A DNA stretch of 64,000 bases from Orbilia blumenaviensis (lineage: Eukaryota; Ascomycota; Orbiliomycetes; Orbiliales; Orbiliaceae): positions 2,232,001 to 2,296,000 of the forward strand of contig JAVHNS010000007.1 of the NCBI GenBank assembly GCA_036872755.1, in the 5' to 3' direction. A program made the translations under genes and the position numbers. This document shows, in pieces, positions 35,556 to 47,920 of this stretch (within the stretch, counting starts at the first letter, position 1; each line of letters begins with the position of its first letter). Below the pieces are notes generated by a model. That model was not told the DNA's origin and did no database searches. It saw only the letters and a list, made by a program, of their open reading frames with translations.

Positions 35556-37554
35556 TTCAATCGAGAACAAAAGCTTTGGTGCATAAAAGCTATGCCACAG
35601 CCTATCATCTTATATAGATACTTTTACCTTCACAACAAAACATTAGGGGATTATGCCACATGTATCTACGCAGCAGAACTCAAAAGACAAAATATAAATA
35701 GCATAGGTGCGATGTATGGTATGGTATGGGAAAGAAAATAACATTTTTTCAGTACGACGGGGGTATTCAATGTGAAAGGAAAGTGTAAAACTAGAAACCT
35801 TATGATTGAAAGAACCCAGTGTATGACTGCCCAGAATAAAGGCGCAGGGTCCGGCCTTCCCGGGCCCTAACGACAGAACCCACCGGAATTAAAACTAGGG
35901 CGAAATGGAATCTGTAACAGCCAATATATTCGCGCCTTGTTACAGCTAGCACTACGACTGAACGGACAAAGAGCTTAGATAGCATGCGGGATACGCGATT
36001 GTATTCTTTATTTCGTCGTGGACAAACCGGTTAGTCCTAAAATTTATCTAAAGTTTATAAGCCACGATTTAAGAGGTTCTAAAGCTTCTAGTAATTGTGC
36101 CAGTTTGCACCATTCACTCGGGTGCGTGCGGTGCTAGCCCCTGATATTGGGTTGGATTCACCAGACCACGTTGGATTTCGTGTGTTGCGGCACTGATTCA
36201 CCCCACCAGGCCAATTGCGACAGGGTTATCGGATCCCGCAGTATTAGTTAGAACTCAGCAGTTTCTTCTCAGTTTGTCAAACGCATGGGTTCCAAGTATG
36301 GCCTCCATGGGTAGCTTAGCTAAGATAAAATTGCCATGTGATCCGCGGCGTTCGCTGAGCATCAGTTTGCGCTCACATAGCTTACGTATACAGCCTGGTA
36401 ATGCATGATGTTCCCCTTTGATACACCACCTCCAGAACTCCTCTCCGAGTTGGCGAGTTCAATTGCGGCCCACGAACTGATAGCGCCATCTATATTACCT
36501 GTTGCGGATACCTTCAAGCGAATGAATCTCCGAGTTCCCATCTAAGTTGTTCTCGTTGGATCTAAGCTACCACCCATACAGATTTGGTTCGGCAGCGCAA
36601 ATTCTCCAACGCGCGCGTGTGACTAATGTTCGCGTTCTGGAGGGTAAATATATGCCCCGCATTGGATACTTTACTTGGTAAAAAATTCGAACGCTGCCTC
36701 AGTTAATCGAATGTCAGCCCCCGTTTGGTGCATCAATGAGATATACTGGGATACGAGGGGCTAGCTTGCTCAATATATTAGTTTCAATGTCGGTACTTCG
36801 GTACCATTGTCTATGCCCCCACTACTCAAAGGCTTGTAATAGTAAGAATTCCTACGCAAAGACTTAGTAGGTACTTATGTATATGTACAGACAGAAATTT
36901 GATTTTGTTTCGAACCGCCGTTGCCCGATGCGGGAGTAGAAATTTTGAAATAAACTGACAATGCAGCCTATACTAATCATGATATCAGCTATCAGTTTTG
37001 CGGTACGTTACGGACTGTAAACTATCAAGTGTCAACTCGAAATTTGTTGCGGTCGAGCTAATAATTGGTCACATATATCATAAGCGGATACGGGCGGACC
37101 TGCACATCTCCTCAAACGTCGACGGTAACTGTTTTGCTTCACGAATATGATATCATGACCTTAGAGAATAAATATCTTGGCTTCAAGATACCACCTTACC
37201 TTTCTGGATGCTGTGAAACAGTCAGCAACCGAGCTTGGACACTTCTTTATCGCAAGTACGATGATAAGCTAGCTGCGCCGATAAGGCTAGGCTATAGGCC
37301 GAATGCATGCTACGCATGCATGTATTGCGGCCTAACAACTGCGCACGACTGTGGCGTTCGCGTTTTCACGAATTGTCTCTGCCCCGCCGTTCTCCAATTC
37401 GCAGTCTCCAACCAGCTATCGGACCCAAGTATATCTTTATAAATTTAACATCGTGTTTGGACTATATAGTCCAATCCTCTCCAGGCTATAAAATTTGAAA
37501 AATTATAAGCTTAATAATTTCCCTGCTCTAACTACATCATCATTGAAAAATATA
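35556..37554. other. Intergenic, with the amidase promoter at its right end
   Basis: No supported gene. A 125-codon frame at 37065-37442 overlaps the expected amidase promoter and shows no domain. The first part holds the 3'UTR of Egh16-like gene B. Confidence 0.5.
37459..37472 (+). promoter_or_regulatory. Palindrome with a TATATA core and adjacent CCAAT
   Basis: GGACTATATAGTCC is a perfect 14-bp palindrome, with a CCAAT pentamer overlapping its right end, 83 bases upstream of the amidase ATG. It may be the TATA element, and its symmetry would also suit a dimeric regulator. Confidence 0.45.
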
Positions 37555-39606
37555 ATGGCGCCATGGCAGGAAATCGCCGCCGAACGGCAAGCCCACCGTG
37601 AAAGCACTATCGAAGCACTCGCTAATCTCCCAGACCCAATCAAAATTCCAGACTTCGGCGATCCTTCAAAGCTGCCGCTCAATGTCTACAAAACATGTCA
37701 ATACTATCTAACGCCTCGGGAAATCGAAATCACCGAAGCAAGTCCTGTAGCTTTACTGGCGCAGTTAGCGAGAAGCACGTACACTGCCGTTGATGTTACC
37801 AGGGCGTTTTTAAAACGCGCCGCTATAGCTCAGAAACTTGTACGTTAAACACTTCACTATTTTATTGGGAGTTGGGGAATTAATTCTGTATTCAGACAAA
37901 CTGCACAACTGAGCTTCTTCCAACCCTCGCCATAGCCCGGGCCGAAGAGTTGGATGCCCATCTCAAAACCCACAAAAAGCCCTTAGGGCCTCTTCACGGC
38001 CTCCCTATTTCCATAAAGGAACACCTGGGTCTCAAGGGTCATGATTTGAACGCCGGTTTCTGCGGCTGGGTTGGCAACATAGCCTTTGAAACCGCTGATA
38101 TCTTAAAACCTTTATATGACGCCGGGTGTGTATTTTATGTGCGAACAACGGAGCCACAGACGTTGATGCACCTGGAGACTTCAAGTAACCTATATGGAGT
38201 TACCGTCAGTGGTTTCAATAGAAATCTGAGTAGCGGGGGGAGCAGTGGCGGTGAAGGGGCGTTAATTGGAATGAGAGGAAGCTGTTTAGGAGTCGGAACA
38301 GATATTGGGGGCAGCATCAGAAGCCCTGCTGCTAGTAACGGTATTTGGCTATCCATCAATTCGGAGCTCAACTTGGGACGTAACGAAACTGATTCAGATT
38401 TCATCATTTAGGTGTCTATGGTCTGCGTCCAACTAGCTATCGGTTGCCAATGGGTGAGTGATATATGAGAAGACATTTATGTGGACCCAAGACCCATAGT
38501 AGGTTTAATGATCATGAACAGGCAGCCAGTCAGCCACGATGCAAGGCGAGGAACATATCGTCCCAGTTGTAGGGCCGCTATCCACCCACCTCCCGGCCCT
38601 CTCGCTTTTCATGTCTGTGGCCATCGGCTCAAAGCCCTGGCTTTCGGATCCAATGCTCGTACCAATCCCTTGGCGTGAGGAGTCATATTTCCCACTTAAT
38701 GCGATCACAGGCAGAACAAAGAAAATAAAAATCGGCGTGATGAAGTGGGATGGCGTCGTTATGCCCCATCCGCCTGTATTGAGGGCTATCGGCGAAGTCG
38801 TAAAGAAATTACGAGAGTGGAAGGAAGAGTTCGAGATCATTGAGTGGAAAGAAACGCAAGCCGCAAGAGCATGGGATATCATCGTAGGTTTCGTCTCTCT
38901 CTATTTCCACTATCGAAAGCAGTACTGAGATATCATAGTCAGCATTGTATTTTGCAGACGGAGGCAAAGAAGAACGAGCAGCAATGGCTGAAACTAGCGA
39001 GCCAGTCCTGCCATTATCGGAATGGATCTTGACGCAACCAAAAGTCCCGAAACCGCCAGGACACACGATGAACGATTTGTGGGGGCTAACACTAGAACGG
39101 GACGACTTTAGAAGAGAGTTCGTGGCGAGGTGGAATGAGAGTGGGATTGATTGTTTATTGTGTCCTGTCGGACCGGGTGTGGCGTCAAGATTGGGAACGG
39201 CTAAGTACTGGGGTTACACCAGCTTTTGGAACTTGGTGGACTACCCAGCGGTTGTATTTCCTGTTGGAAGGGTCGGAGAACAGGATAAAGGGGATTGGGC
39301 ATATGCACGTGGTCAAGGTGCAGGGGAGAAGGATAAGTGGAATATGGGACTATGTGAGCATGAACCTAAAGTATAGTGAGACAGCTTTCTTTTGAGTGCT
39401 AATAGGCGTTTAGGGGACCCTGAATATTATAAAGATGCACCTATCAGTTTGCAATTAGTTGGGAGAAGGTTCGATGACGAAAAGGTCGGTCTGTTCACGT
39501 ATTCTTAATTGCGGTGATGAGGCTAATCAGTGGTTGCTAGATCCTGGAAGCATTGAATATCATACAAGGGAAGATTGGGCTGCCATTTATCGATGCTACC
39601 CAATAG
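37555..39606 (+). CDS. Amidase-signature hydrolase
   Basis: Seven exons: 37555-37839, 37896-38340, 38412-38453, 38522-38887, 38943-39353, 39414-39484 and 39541-39606; 561 aa, every phase consistent. The raw sequence looks broken because introns carry stops, but the joins restore one frame. The amidase signature is intact: catalytic Lys in PISIKEH, the SSGGSSGGEGA loop with the cis-Ser, and GTDIGGSIRSPA with the nucleophile Ser. Further conserved parts are YGLRPTSYRLP, the ADGG region, DYPAVVFPVG and PISLQLVGRRFDDE near the C-terminus. The family hydrolyses amide bonds of small amides, acetamide-like compounds or fatty amides; the substrate cannot be read here. There is no signal peptide, so it should be cytosolic. 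It converges on the F-box gene with a spacing of 120 bases. Confidence 0.92.
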
Positions 39607-39726
39607 AAAATTCGGGGACTAAATAAACTCGCTTTATTTCAACAGATTGCTTTTTCAACTGGAGCATTGTCTCGTGCCCGGACCTCGATTGTAACGGGAG
39701 AATACAAATCTGTGAGATTTTGAATA

Positions 39727-41394
39727 TCAAAGGCCCCCAATACCACCCTTTGTCATAAACATATGAAATCCATAGTTACAGTCCTGAGTGCATCTCCACG
39801 TTGAACGAGCTCGGATATCTTGATCAAGCTCCCTGAATCCTCTACATTGTGAGCAGGTACCGATAGGCATATTAGCGTGGTTTAGCCAATTCCAGTGTGG
39901 ACGACCTTCGAATATTAGACGGCGTGCCTCCGGGATATACCTCGGTTTGCGATATCGAGTATTGTACAGCATATAAAATAGTATTCTGTTAATAATAGGA
40001 ATCGGCAGGTCTTGAAATCCGCATTTTGGCCTTGGGCGGAGCGGGAGTATTGGTTCGTAACGAACGATTTCAAGAGCTTGTTGAGCCTTTTCGGGCCGGG
40101 ATAGAGTCAGACGCTGTATCGTGTGGTTTCCGGGCATTATGCGTACAGTTTTGATTTCCATTTCGGATGCAAGCACGAGGAAAAATTGAACATGAGAATC
40201 ATAGGCTGGGGCTGGAGTGAATGCTTCGATAATTGTAAATTTGACGCTTACAACGCCGCAGTCGTGACACCCGAGCTTTGTCAATGTTGGCCTGTAGCTT
40301 GGTTTAGGCTTTCCATAGCTGAATCTTAAGGGAGGTATGCAGGTGCAAGTATGTCGTGTCCAAAAATTGCCTAGAGGGTCAAAGCGGCGAATCGGGAGGA
40401 AACAGTGGCGGCAGAGCGTGTCATAGAAGAACTTTTCGTCTATGGGGTCCTGATCTCTGTAGGGGTCAAAGGCGGAGTCGATGCCATTATTTAGGTTTAA
40501 CTTATAAAATTTAACGACATTGTCCATTTGTTCCAGTGGGTCTCTTTGGATTCGATGGTGTTCGACTTCCTTTGTGAATATTGGCGTTTTACGATATCCT
40601 GCCAGAAATTTTGTATGTGGAACCGTGAACGGGGGCTCGGGGTGTCTTTTTGGGGTACCATTCCTCGCTCGTGCCCAGTTCCCTCTTGCATAGTAGTCAC
40701 CGTAAAAGCGATAGGCACCAGTTGGGACGTCCTCCTCGTTGTAGTTATCTTTCATAAGAGACACAGGACATCGGTGATGTTCACACCATATTGTCTTGTA
40801 CATTGGCTTCTCGAAATTTTCCGGTGGTGAGTTATCCCAAGGTGTTGGTGTATGACCTGGCAGAAAGTGCTTTTGGCAGCCCGAGGTTTCCGAGAAACTA
40901 GCCGTAGGGGCTGGCACAGCTATGTGGAAAGGATAAAGGGGTGCGGGGTAGAATACCCCGGTTCTGTGATCTAAGAACAGAGCAGACTCGCAACTAGGGT
41001 GGCAAAGTTTTTGAGAGCAGTAGGAACAAGTACCCCAACCTGTCGAGTAGGTCTTTAAGCCTGAGGGTTTGGGGAACAAGCAGCGGCTGTAAGCCAGACT
41101 TATACATTGCGGCTCTGGTGGATCCCCTGGCACCGAAGGAGGGCAGACATGACGAAGAAGCTTTGTAGTCAAAGATAGACAAATTAGATCGCTATACGAA
41201 AGTGATTGGATAATTAGATTGAAGATGTCGAGGGGTAAGTTTAAAAAAGAAGACTTTTGCGGAATCGTCGTATTCGAGGGACTCTGTTGAAAGGGGTTCT
41301 TTTTATGAGATGTCGAACTAGAAGCGGTGACCTCGCCCTCATGCTCATCGTACTGTCGAATTATATGTAGTCTTTTAAGTGCCTTCTTGAACAT
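39727..41394 (-). CDS. F-box protein with Cys-rich clusters
   Basis: A single exon of 555 aa. An F-box-like helix group lies at about residues 50-85 (LNLPLDIFNLIIQSL..DLICLSLTTKLLRHV). F-box proteins connect targets to SCF ubiquitin ligases through Skp1. Downstream are several Cys/His groups that could bind zinc: CSYCSQKLCHPSC near 130, CRHCFLPIRR near 330, CHDCG near 395 and CSQCRGFRE near 530. Leu-rich repeats or WD repeats, the common substrate readers, are not seen. Many fungal lineages have large families of such F-box proteins, whose targets are mostly unknown. The start is the first ATG of the frame (MFKKALKRLH). Confidence 0.8.
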   Translation of the reverse strand: MFKKALKRLHIIRQYDEHEGEVTASSSTSHKKNPFQQSPSNTTIPQKSSFLNLPLDIFNLIIQSLSYSDLICLSLTTKLLRHVCPPSVPGDPPEPQCISLAYSRCLFPKPSGLKTYSTGWGTCSYCSQKLCHPSCESALFLDHRTGVFYPAPLYPFHIAVPAPTASFSETSGCQKHFLPGHTPTPWDNSPPENFEKPMYKTIWCEHHRCPVSLMKDNYNEEDVPTGAYRFYGDYYARGNWARARNGTPKRHPEPPFTVPHTKFLAGYRKTPIFTKEVEHHRIQRDPLEQMDNVVKFYKLNLNNGIDSAFDPYRDQDPIDEKFFYDTLCRHCFLPIRRFDPLGNFWTRHTCTCIPPLRFSYGKPKPSYRPTLTKLGCHDCGVVSVKFTIIEAFTPAPAYDSHVQFFLVLASEMEIKTVRIMPGNHTIQRLTLSRPEKAQQALEIVRYEPILPLRPRPKCGFQDLPIPIINRILFYMLYNTRYRKPRYIPEARRLIFEGRPHWNWLNHANMPIGTCSQCRGFRELDQDIRARSTWRCTQDCNYGFHMFMTKGGIGGL

Positions 41395-43281
41395 AATTTT
41401 GTTGCTTCGCTGAGCTTTTTTTGCCGAAGATAAGGATTACAGATATAACTGTATTGTGTTGTCCTTGTTGTATCTTGATGCCGTACAAACCTGATCACAG
41501 AATACTGTGAGAAGATCGAATTTGAAGGCCCTGTGGGAGGCCAGTATCTGGGGATTAGCATTAGATATTTCTATGGGATATAATCATTTAATACCTACCA
41601 GCTTGTGTGTTTATAAGATATCTTTCCTGGCGCCGGGCCTCCAGTTTTGCAATAGCGCATTATAATGCAAATGCGTGATGTCCCAGGCAAGACGCGCCGG
41701 CGTCCGTACACCTAGGCGAAAGGCCCACAATGACAAGGCTGAAGGATTTAATATGAGCCCAATTGTGCTTGCGGTTTGTTGGAAATCAACGAAACAAATC
41801 CTCTTATTCTTTTTCGCTTTCTCGTTCTGAGCTCTGATCAACTGGATCATATCCACAGAGGTTTCAATTTTAAAATGCCCAGGTGGTTACGAACTCTTAT
41901 AAGGACACAGCAGGCGACAGACCCGATGTTTCAAAGATATATCAATGACTATACTTATACTAAGGGTTATATTTCTAGCTACTTGGTATTACTGAGGATC
42001 TAGGTACCTACTTACCTAGGTAGCTATAGCTATATGATTTAGAATCCGGGCTCTGTCAGATTCCGGATCAGCCAGATCACGTGGTACTTCGGCCAGGGTG
42101 GCGCATACTGTGGCTGGTGCGGCGATGTCGGCGATGAAGCTCGACTTTCCGGGTAAGGTTTTTACGAGAACTCCCCGTCTCTTTTATATAGTAGCATAAA
42201 GACTCAATATTTTGTGTCAAGTACTTTCTTCTAGCTCGGTCGGTCGTCTATAGCATAGCCATAAAAGGATATTCTGATCGCAATTGGACGGCCATGCTTC
42301 TGATTTTCCGGACGCCTCGATCGAGGTTCAGGAAACGGCCCGCTCAAAGCCGATATTATACACTGGTACTTGTGCATGCGGCATGGTCCATTCCCATCAG
42401 ATCCGCGCTGTTAGGCCTTCGGCGACCGTAAATACCAATAAAAATAAATATTATGAAGGCCGAAGGTATATAATCATAGCGATGCATTCACAAAGTGTCG
42501 GATTGGCCAGAGCCGGCACGACGCGAAAAGGGTTACTCCCATTCGCCTGCTCCTGAGAATTTCAGGGTCCTCCTTGCTCCTCACGCGTAGCTTAGGATTC
42601 CTCGCCTCGTCTCGACGACCGGGGACCACCAAATTTAAACGGCACCGAGTCAATTGTTGAGCGTTACTAATGCTCTAAGACTTTTGTACTCGTTCAAAAT
42701 AGTACCGTTGAGGCCGGGAAAAAATAGACTGTCGTCATAGCTTCTTCAGCCAGGGACTTGGCGTGCAGCCTGAGCAGCGGAGAAAGCGGAGCGTCGACCT
42801 GCCATTTCGAAGGCGATTTCCCAGTTCGATCATTAGCCCGTACGAAATGGCTGAACTGATTGGGCAAGATCAGGTCTGGTCCGTGCTGGCTGGCCTAGGT
42901 AGTAGTACCCAGTAGTTACATGCTATGCTCCGCAGCCGCAGGTATCAATCCTCAAGTCGACACTGGGGGTGTACCCTCGACATGTCCGTGACTAAGGGAG
43001 TGCGGTGTCCATCGACGGTGGTTGGTGGTTGAGGCCGTCGTTCGTGGTGGTCAAAGGGCTAAGAGGGAGACAGGCAGGCCTGCAGCCTGTTCGGCCCCCA
43101 CCAACTTTCGGTGCCCGAATTGATTAGGTTTGGGTGAGCTCTACCATACTTTGCTCTCAGCACCACCACCATAACCTCCACAACCTCCTCTGAGAGTATC
43201 GCCGATAACAGCATTCCTTTATCCGCTACAAAAAAGGAAACAACTACCGTTCGCTGCAGACATCCTGCCCGCAAGTCGTTC
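41395..43281. other. Intergenic, nothing coding seen
   Basis: Lies between the divergent F-box and pyruvate kinase genes. The open frames at 41776 and 42284 (75 and 90 codons) lack domains. A CCTAGGTA-like patch occurs near 42000-42020. Confidence 0.5.
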
Positions 43282-43418
43282 TATTTAAACTAGCCAATTG
43301 CCCCTCACCAGTATTCTTCTGTCTTCTTTCATACTCGTTCCAACTGCTAGGCCATCGCCAATAACCATAATTCAGTAGCTTGAGGCAGCCAATTTAACGT
43401 CAAGAAAAACACGTCAAA
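43282..43418 (+). promoter_or_regulatory. Pyruvate kinase core promoter and CT-rich leader
   Basis: TTTAAA-type AT box near 43284, then CCAATTG, then a marked pyrimidine-rich stretch (about 43315-43345) before the ATG at 43419. CT-rich leaders are typical of highly expressed glycolytic genes in filamentous fungi. Confidence 0.5.
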
Positions 43419-45482
43419 ATGGCTCTTTCCAATATGAAGACATCCTATGAGTGGGTCTCCTCTCTGGACATCAATCATGTTCCCAAGAAGAACTTCCGAA
43501 GAACTTCGATCATTTGCACCATTGGTTAGTATCGCCGTTCATTTCTGCGGGGACCACTCGCTATAGAGGGGTAATTTGCTGACATCGGGGTTCTTACCTC
43601 ATCCCCCCCCTTCACTAGGCCCTAAGACAAACTCTGTCGAGAAGATAAACACCTTGCGAAAATGTACGTTTTCCGTTCTTTCTCGAAACCGTTTGATCAA
43701 AATCGATGACGATGCTGTTTCTGGAAGTGATTGGGTAATAGTGGGGGCATGGCGGGGCTAACAGGGATCCCAAAACAGGTGGTCTGAACATCGTTCGCAT
43801 GAACTTCTCTCACGGCTCTTATGAGGTATAGTTTACACACGCTCCCGCTAGGTTCTGGGATCTATCTAACCTTTATCTTCTACCGTAATAGTACCACCAG
43901 AGCGTCGTCGACAATGCTAAGGAGGCTGAACGCACACAACCTGGCCGCCCCCTGGCTGTCGCTCTCGATACCGTACGATATCTCCCCCCTGGCCGGTGGA
44001 CTGTGAGAGCAAGGCTAACCATGCCATAGAAAGGACCCGAGATTAGAACAGGAAATACTGTCGGTGACGCCGATATCCCAATCTCTGCTGGCGATCAGAT
44101 CACCATTACCACCGATGAGCAATATAAGACTGCTTCCGACAACAAGAACATGTACGACACGCCATTGTCAGACGTATCTCGCGGATCGACAGCTAACAGG
44201 GGCTTTTAGGTATGTCGACTATAAGAATATCACCAAAGTGATCGAGGAAGGTCGTATTGTATATGTCGACGATGGTGTACTGTCGTTCAAGGTCCTCAAG
44301 GTCGTTGATGAGCAGAACATCCTCTGCGAGTGCTTGAACAACGGCAAAATCTCTTCCAGGAAGGGTGTCAACCTCCCCGGCACCGATGTCGACCTTCCAG
44401 CCCTTTCTGAGAAGGATAAGGCAGATCTCAGGTTTGGTGTCCAGAATGGCGTCGACATGATCTTTGCCAGCTTTATTCGTCGTGCCGATGATGTTCGCGC
44501 CATCCGCGAGGTTCTCGGCGAAGAGGGCAAGGAGATCCAGATCATCTCCAAGATTGAGAACCAGCAAGGTGTCAACAACTTTGACGAGATTCTCAAGGAA
44601 ACCGACGGTGTCATGGTTGCCCGTGGTGACCTCGGTATTGAAATTCCTCCAGCCCAGGTCTTCATGGCCCAAAAGATGATGATCGCCAAGTGCAACCTTG
44701 CTGGAAAGCCAGTCGTCTGTGCTACTCAGATGCTTGAGTCGATGACATACAACCCCCGTCCAACTCGTGCTGAAGTCTCGGATGTCGGAAATGCCGTTCT
44801 CGACGGTGCGGATTGCGTTATGCTTAGCGGCGAGACTGCCAAAGGAAATTATCCGGAAGCTGCTGTCACAATGATGCACGAGACCTGCTTACTTGCGGAA
44901 ACTGCCATCAATTATGTTTCTCTGTTCAACGATCTTCGAAGCTTGACTGTCCGGCCCACGGAGACCAATGAAACATGCGCTATCGCCGCTGTCAACGCCT
45001 CCTTGGAGCAACAGGCAGCCGCTATCGTCGTTCTTTCAACCTCGTGAGTCTAATTCTTCACACCGTACATTTATATCGGTAATCTAACGCGAAGTTTGTA
45101 GTGGTAACACCGCCCGCCTCCTCTCCAAGTACCGTCCGACTTGCCCAATTCTTATGGTTACACGCAATGCCGCCGCCGCCCGTCGTGCTCACCTGTACCG
45201 TGGTGTATACCCATTCCAGTACCCCGAAGCTAAGCCCGACTTCAGCGTTGTTGTCTGGCAGGAGGATGTCGATAAGCGTCTGAGGTGGGGTATTGAGGAT
45301 GGTGTCAAATTGGGACTGTTCGCCAAGGGAGATGTTGTCATCGCTGTACAGGGATGGAAGGGTGGTTTGGGCCATACGAATACGTAAGTTTTGTCATGAT
45401 CCTTTTACTTCCAGCACGTATCTCAAATAAGAAACCACTAACAAAACACTCTACGCTTAGTCTTCGCATCGTCACCGCGTAA
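43419..45482 (+). CDS. Pyruvate kinase
   Basis: Eight exons: 43419-43524, 43619-43663, 43779-43825, 43892-43972, 44030-44151, 44210-45043, 45102-45383 and 45461-45482; 512 aa, all phases consistent. The enzyme converts phosphoenolpyruvate and ADP to pyruvate and ATP, the last step of glycolysis, in the cytosol. Landmarks: [37 protein letters not shown], the [10 protein letters not shown] segment with the catalytic Lys, [11 protein letters not shown] metal/substrate site, [21 protein letters not shown], and the C-terminal allosteric domain ending NTLRIVTA. The seven introns cluster in the first 800 bases, leaving one large central exon; two internal exons are only 45 and 47 nt. The length is close to other fungal pyruvate kinases. 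Confidence 0.97.
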
Positions 45483-47920
45483 ATTGAACCGAACACTTTG
45501 TGGTTTTTTAGTCTAGTTCGTTCTTTTACCATTGGCGGGAATTCGAAAAAGTCAGAATACCAAGAACTGACAGGGCAATGGGGATGAAATAGCCAGTCCC
45601 TAGAATTCCTGATTACTAGCTAGGCTAGGGTAAAACAACCAGAAAGGAAATCTGCCAATCTTGCTGGGACGACTCAGGCTTGCTATGCTTTCCTCTTGAC
45701 GATGCTTTCGGTTTCGCCCGGCTTTACTTCCTTTTTTGTAGTAGTTTTTTTATCGGCTGAGCGGGGAATGAAAGGCCTGGGGTTATGTCTGCCCTTCCTT
45801 CCCTTCTTTTTTTGTTTACACTTTGTCTATTCTTTGTAATGAAGGCCCCCAGAGACCTTTAGGAATGGATGAAAGGAATTCCTAACAAAAGAAACGATGC
45901 CCAAACTTAGTACCCTTGTCGTAGAAAATAGGCAATCTGAGCTATTGGTGGCGCGAGTATCACGAAGCAAAGCTCGTAGTATTTCGGTTCCCTCCTGTAT
46001 GTAGGCGGATCTATCCGAGCCTCGGCGTTTTTGCTGATGACCGGTCACAATACGACCACTTGGCCGTGCTGCCTATTCGGACAAAGCTGTTCCTTTTTGG
46101 TGTGCGTGCTGCCCGCCATGTGGAACCCTATATTGCATAGGATAGCCTATCAGATTTATTTGAGTTCTGAAGTAGTTGCGCAGCCCTGCGCAACTTCCTA
46201 CGTCTTAAAGTTTGTCATTCTATACGCGTTTGTGTTCATGTATCAGATGATGCATATTCAGCTTAGAGCCTTTAAACATCCAGTTCTGGCGCGAGCGCAA
46301 GTATCTGCCTGTTATACTCTATGACTAATTGGCTCTATGTTAATAAATACTGCGCGGCTAGTACTAATTAAGAAATCTTGACTTTATAGACCGAGATCCT
46401 AAACCAGAATTAAACACAGGGACCGGTCGACCTTGCTATAGCGACAGATCTAATTGGTGGCCCTACAGCCGATGAAAACAAAAAAAGAGCATACCCCTGC
46501 AAGATCAACGAAGCCATTAAGCAAACAAGCCCGTAAGTGAATTCATGACAAACATATTTACAATTAGAAGGCTACAAAGAACGCATTGCATGCTAGTATG
46601 CCATATATATGTTGTAAATCATGAGAGGTTCATGGGCAGCCCTGCAACCCTTTGTGATACTCTAGGTCTGTAATCCAATCACATGGATTTTTTACTTCAA
46701 TCCTGATGGGTTTAAGAGATCTTCTTAATATATATTAGTGACATGATGTTCCTGATTGGCCCCCATCGAAAGCGTATTAAATTGACACAAAACTTGAATC
46801 CGGGGATATGCGAATATGCCTGCATGCGCAGGAATGTGCACATATATTTCTATGGTAAGCTTGGGGTTATAATCGACCATTAAAACCATATTGATGCGGC
46901 AATATTAATAATAAATTATGTCTATCTTTCTTGCGCATTGTAGTTGCCTGGTATGTTTGATACTCCGTTTGCCTCCCGACATAGGAACCTCTGCAACATC
47001 TTACGCGCCTCATTGATAATGGCTTAAAAGCGTTGATGTTCTTAATATGGCACAGTGGTCAAAGCTAATCTACGTTTCCGTACTCCGCATCTCAACGTTG
47101 CAACATAGAAATCCGATTCGAGAGCCTTCGATATGAATGTATTAAGAACAACGTGCATGTGCTAAGTTTGTTTTAGAAAGTACCTGGGTAATTGCCCGCT
47201 CTAGACTTTCCTGAGGTATGTTTCAAGGGCCTTTGGCGCAGTTTATGAGTATTCTGAAAAATGTGATAGCTCGATTGATCCTGATTCCACATTGATTTTC
47301 ACCTGTAGCACATATTGAGGAGTCTACCATGAAAATATATCTTAAATATGATCAATGTACCTCGCAAGTTTATATATACCTAAGTTATAAGTACCCATAG
47401 TAGTATACTATAGCCAAATACCATCACCTGCTGTCATTTCAGGTTCTAATCGAATTACCAAATCTCAACCGGCTTTTGAGCCGTTCTCGAGACTTTATAG
47501 AGCTATAATACTGTTACAATCTAAATTCAGATCCGTAATCGATCTATGTAGCCCCGATGTCGGTATTAGACTTTGACAGAACCCGGGAGTCTAGGCGAGG
47601 CTTTTACAGCACCGATATCAGTTGGGTATGTTCCTATACCACATATGTGCAGGTTTGATTTCAACGTTTGGGTTGGCGAAATTACCTAACTGTATAAATT
47701 TGAGACAGGACTCCGTGACGTCTTATTATTTTTTGAACGTAACAATTGGTATATTACCCTATTGAAAAAAAAGGAGTTTTGGGGCTTTTCTGTTTAATCT
47801 ATAGAGCCACATGCATGCTCGCGCGCTAGAGCATATAGGTTATGATTAAGACGCTAACGTAATATTCTCCTTAAGAACCTTTAACGGGGAGTATCTCAGA
47901 CGCCAGAAACTTTCGGCTAG
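45483..47920. other. Intergenic AT-rich stretch
   Basis: The first part is the T-rich 3' region of the pyruvate kinase gene. The rest is AT-rich with dense stops. The first exon(s) of the pepsin-like gene should lie at the right end, but none could be identified. Confidence 0.5.

Noticed and set aside
37065..37442. A 125-codon frame upstream of the amidase.
   Set aside because: Overlaps the expected promoter and shows no family features; the cysteines do not form a known pattern.
37840..39540. The amidase gene looked like a pseudogene because stops and frame changes occur between its conserved blocks.
   Set aside because: Six GT..AG introns with consistent phases remove every stop and give one complete 561-aa protein with intact catalytic residues.
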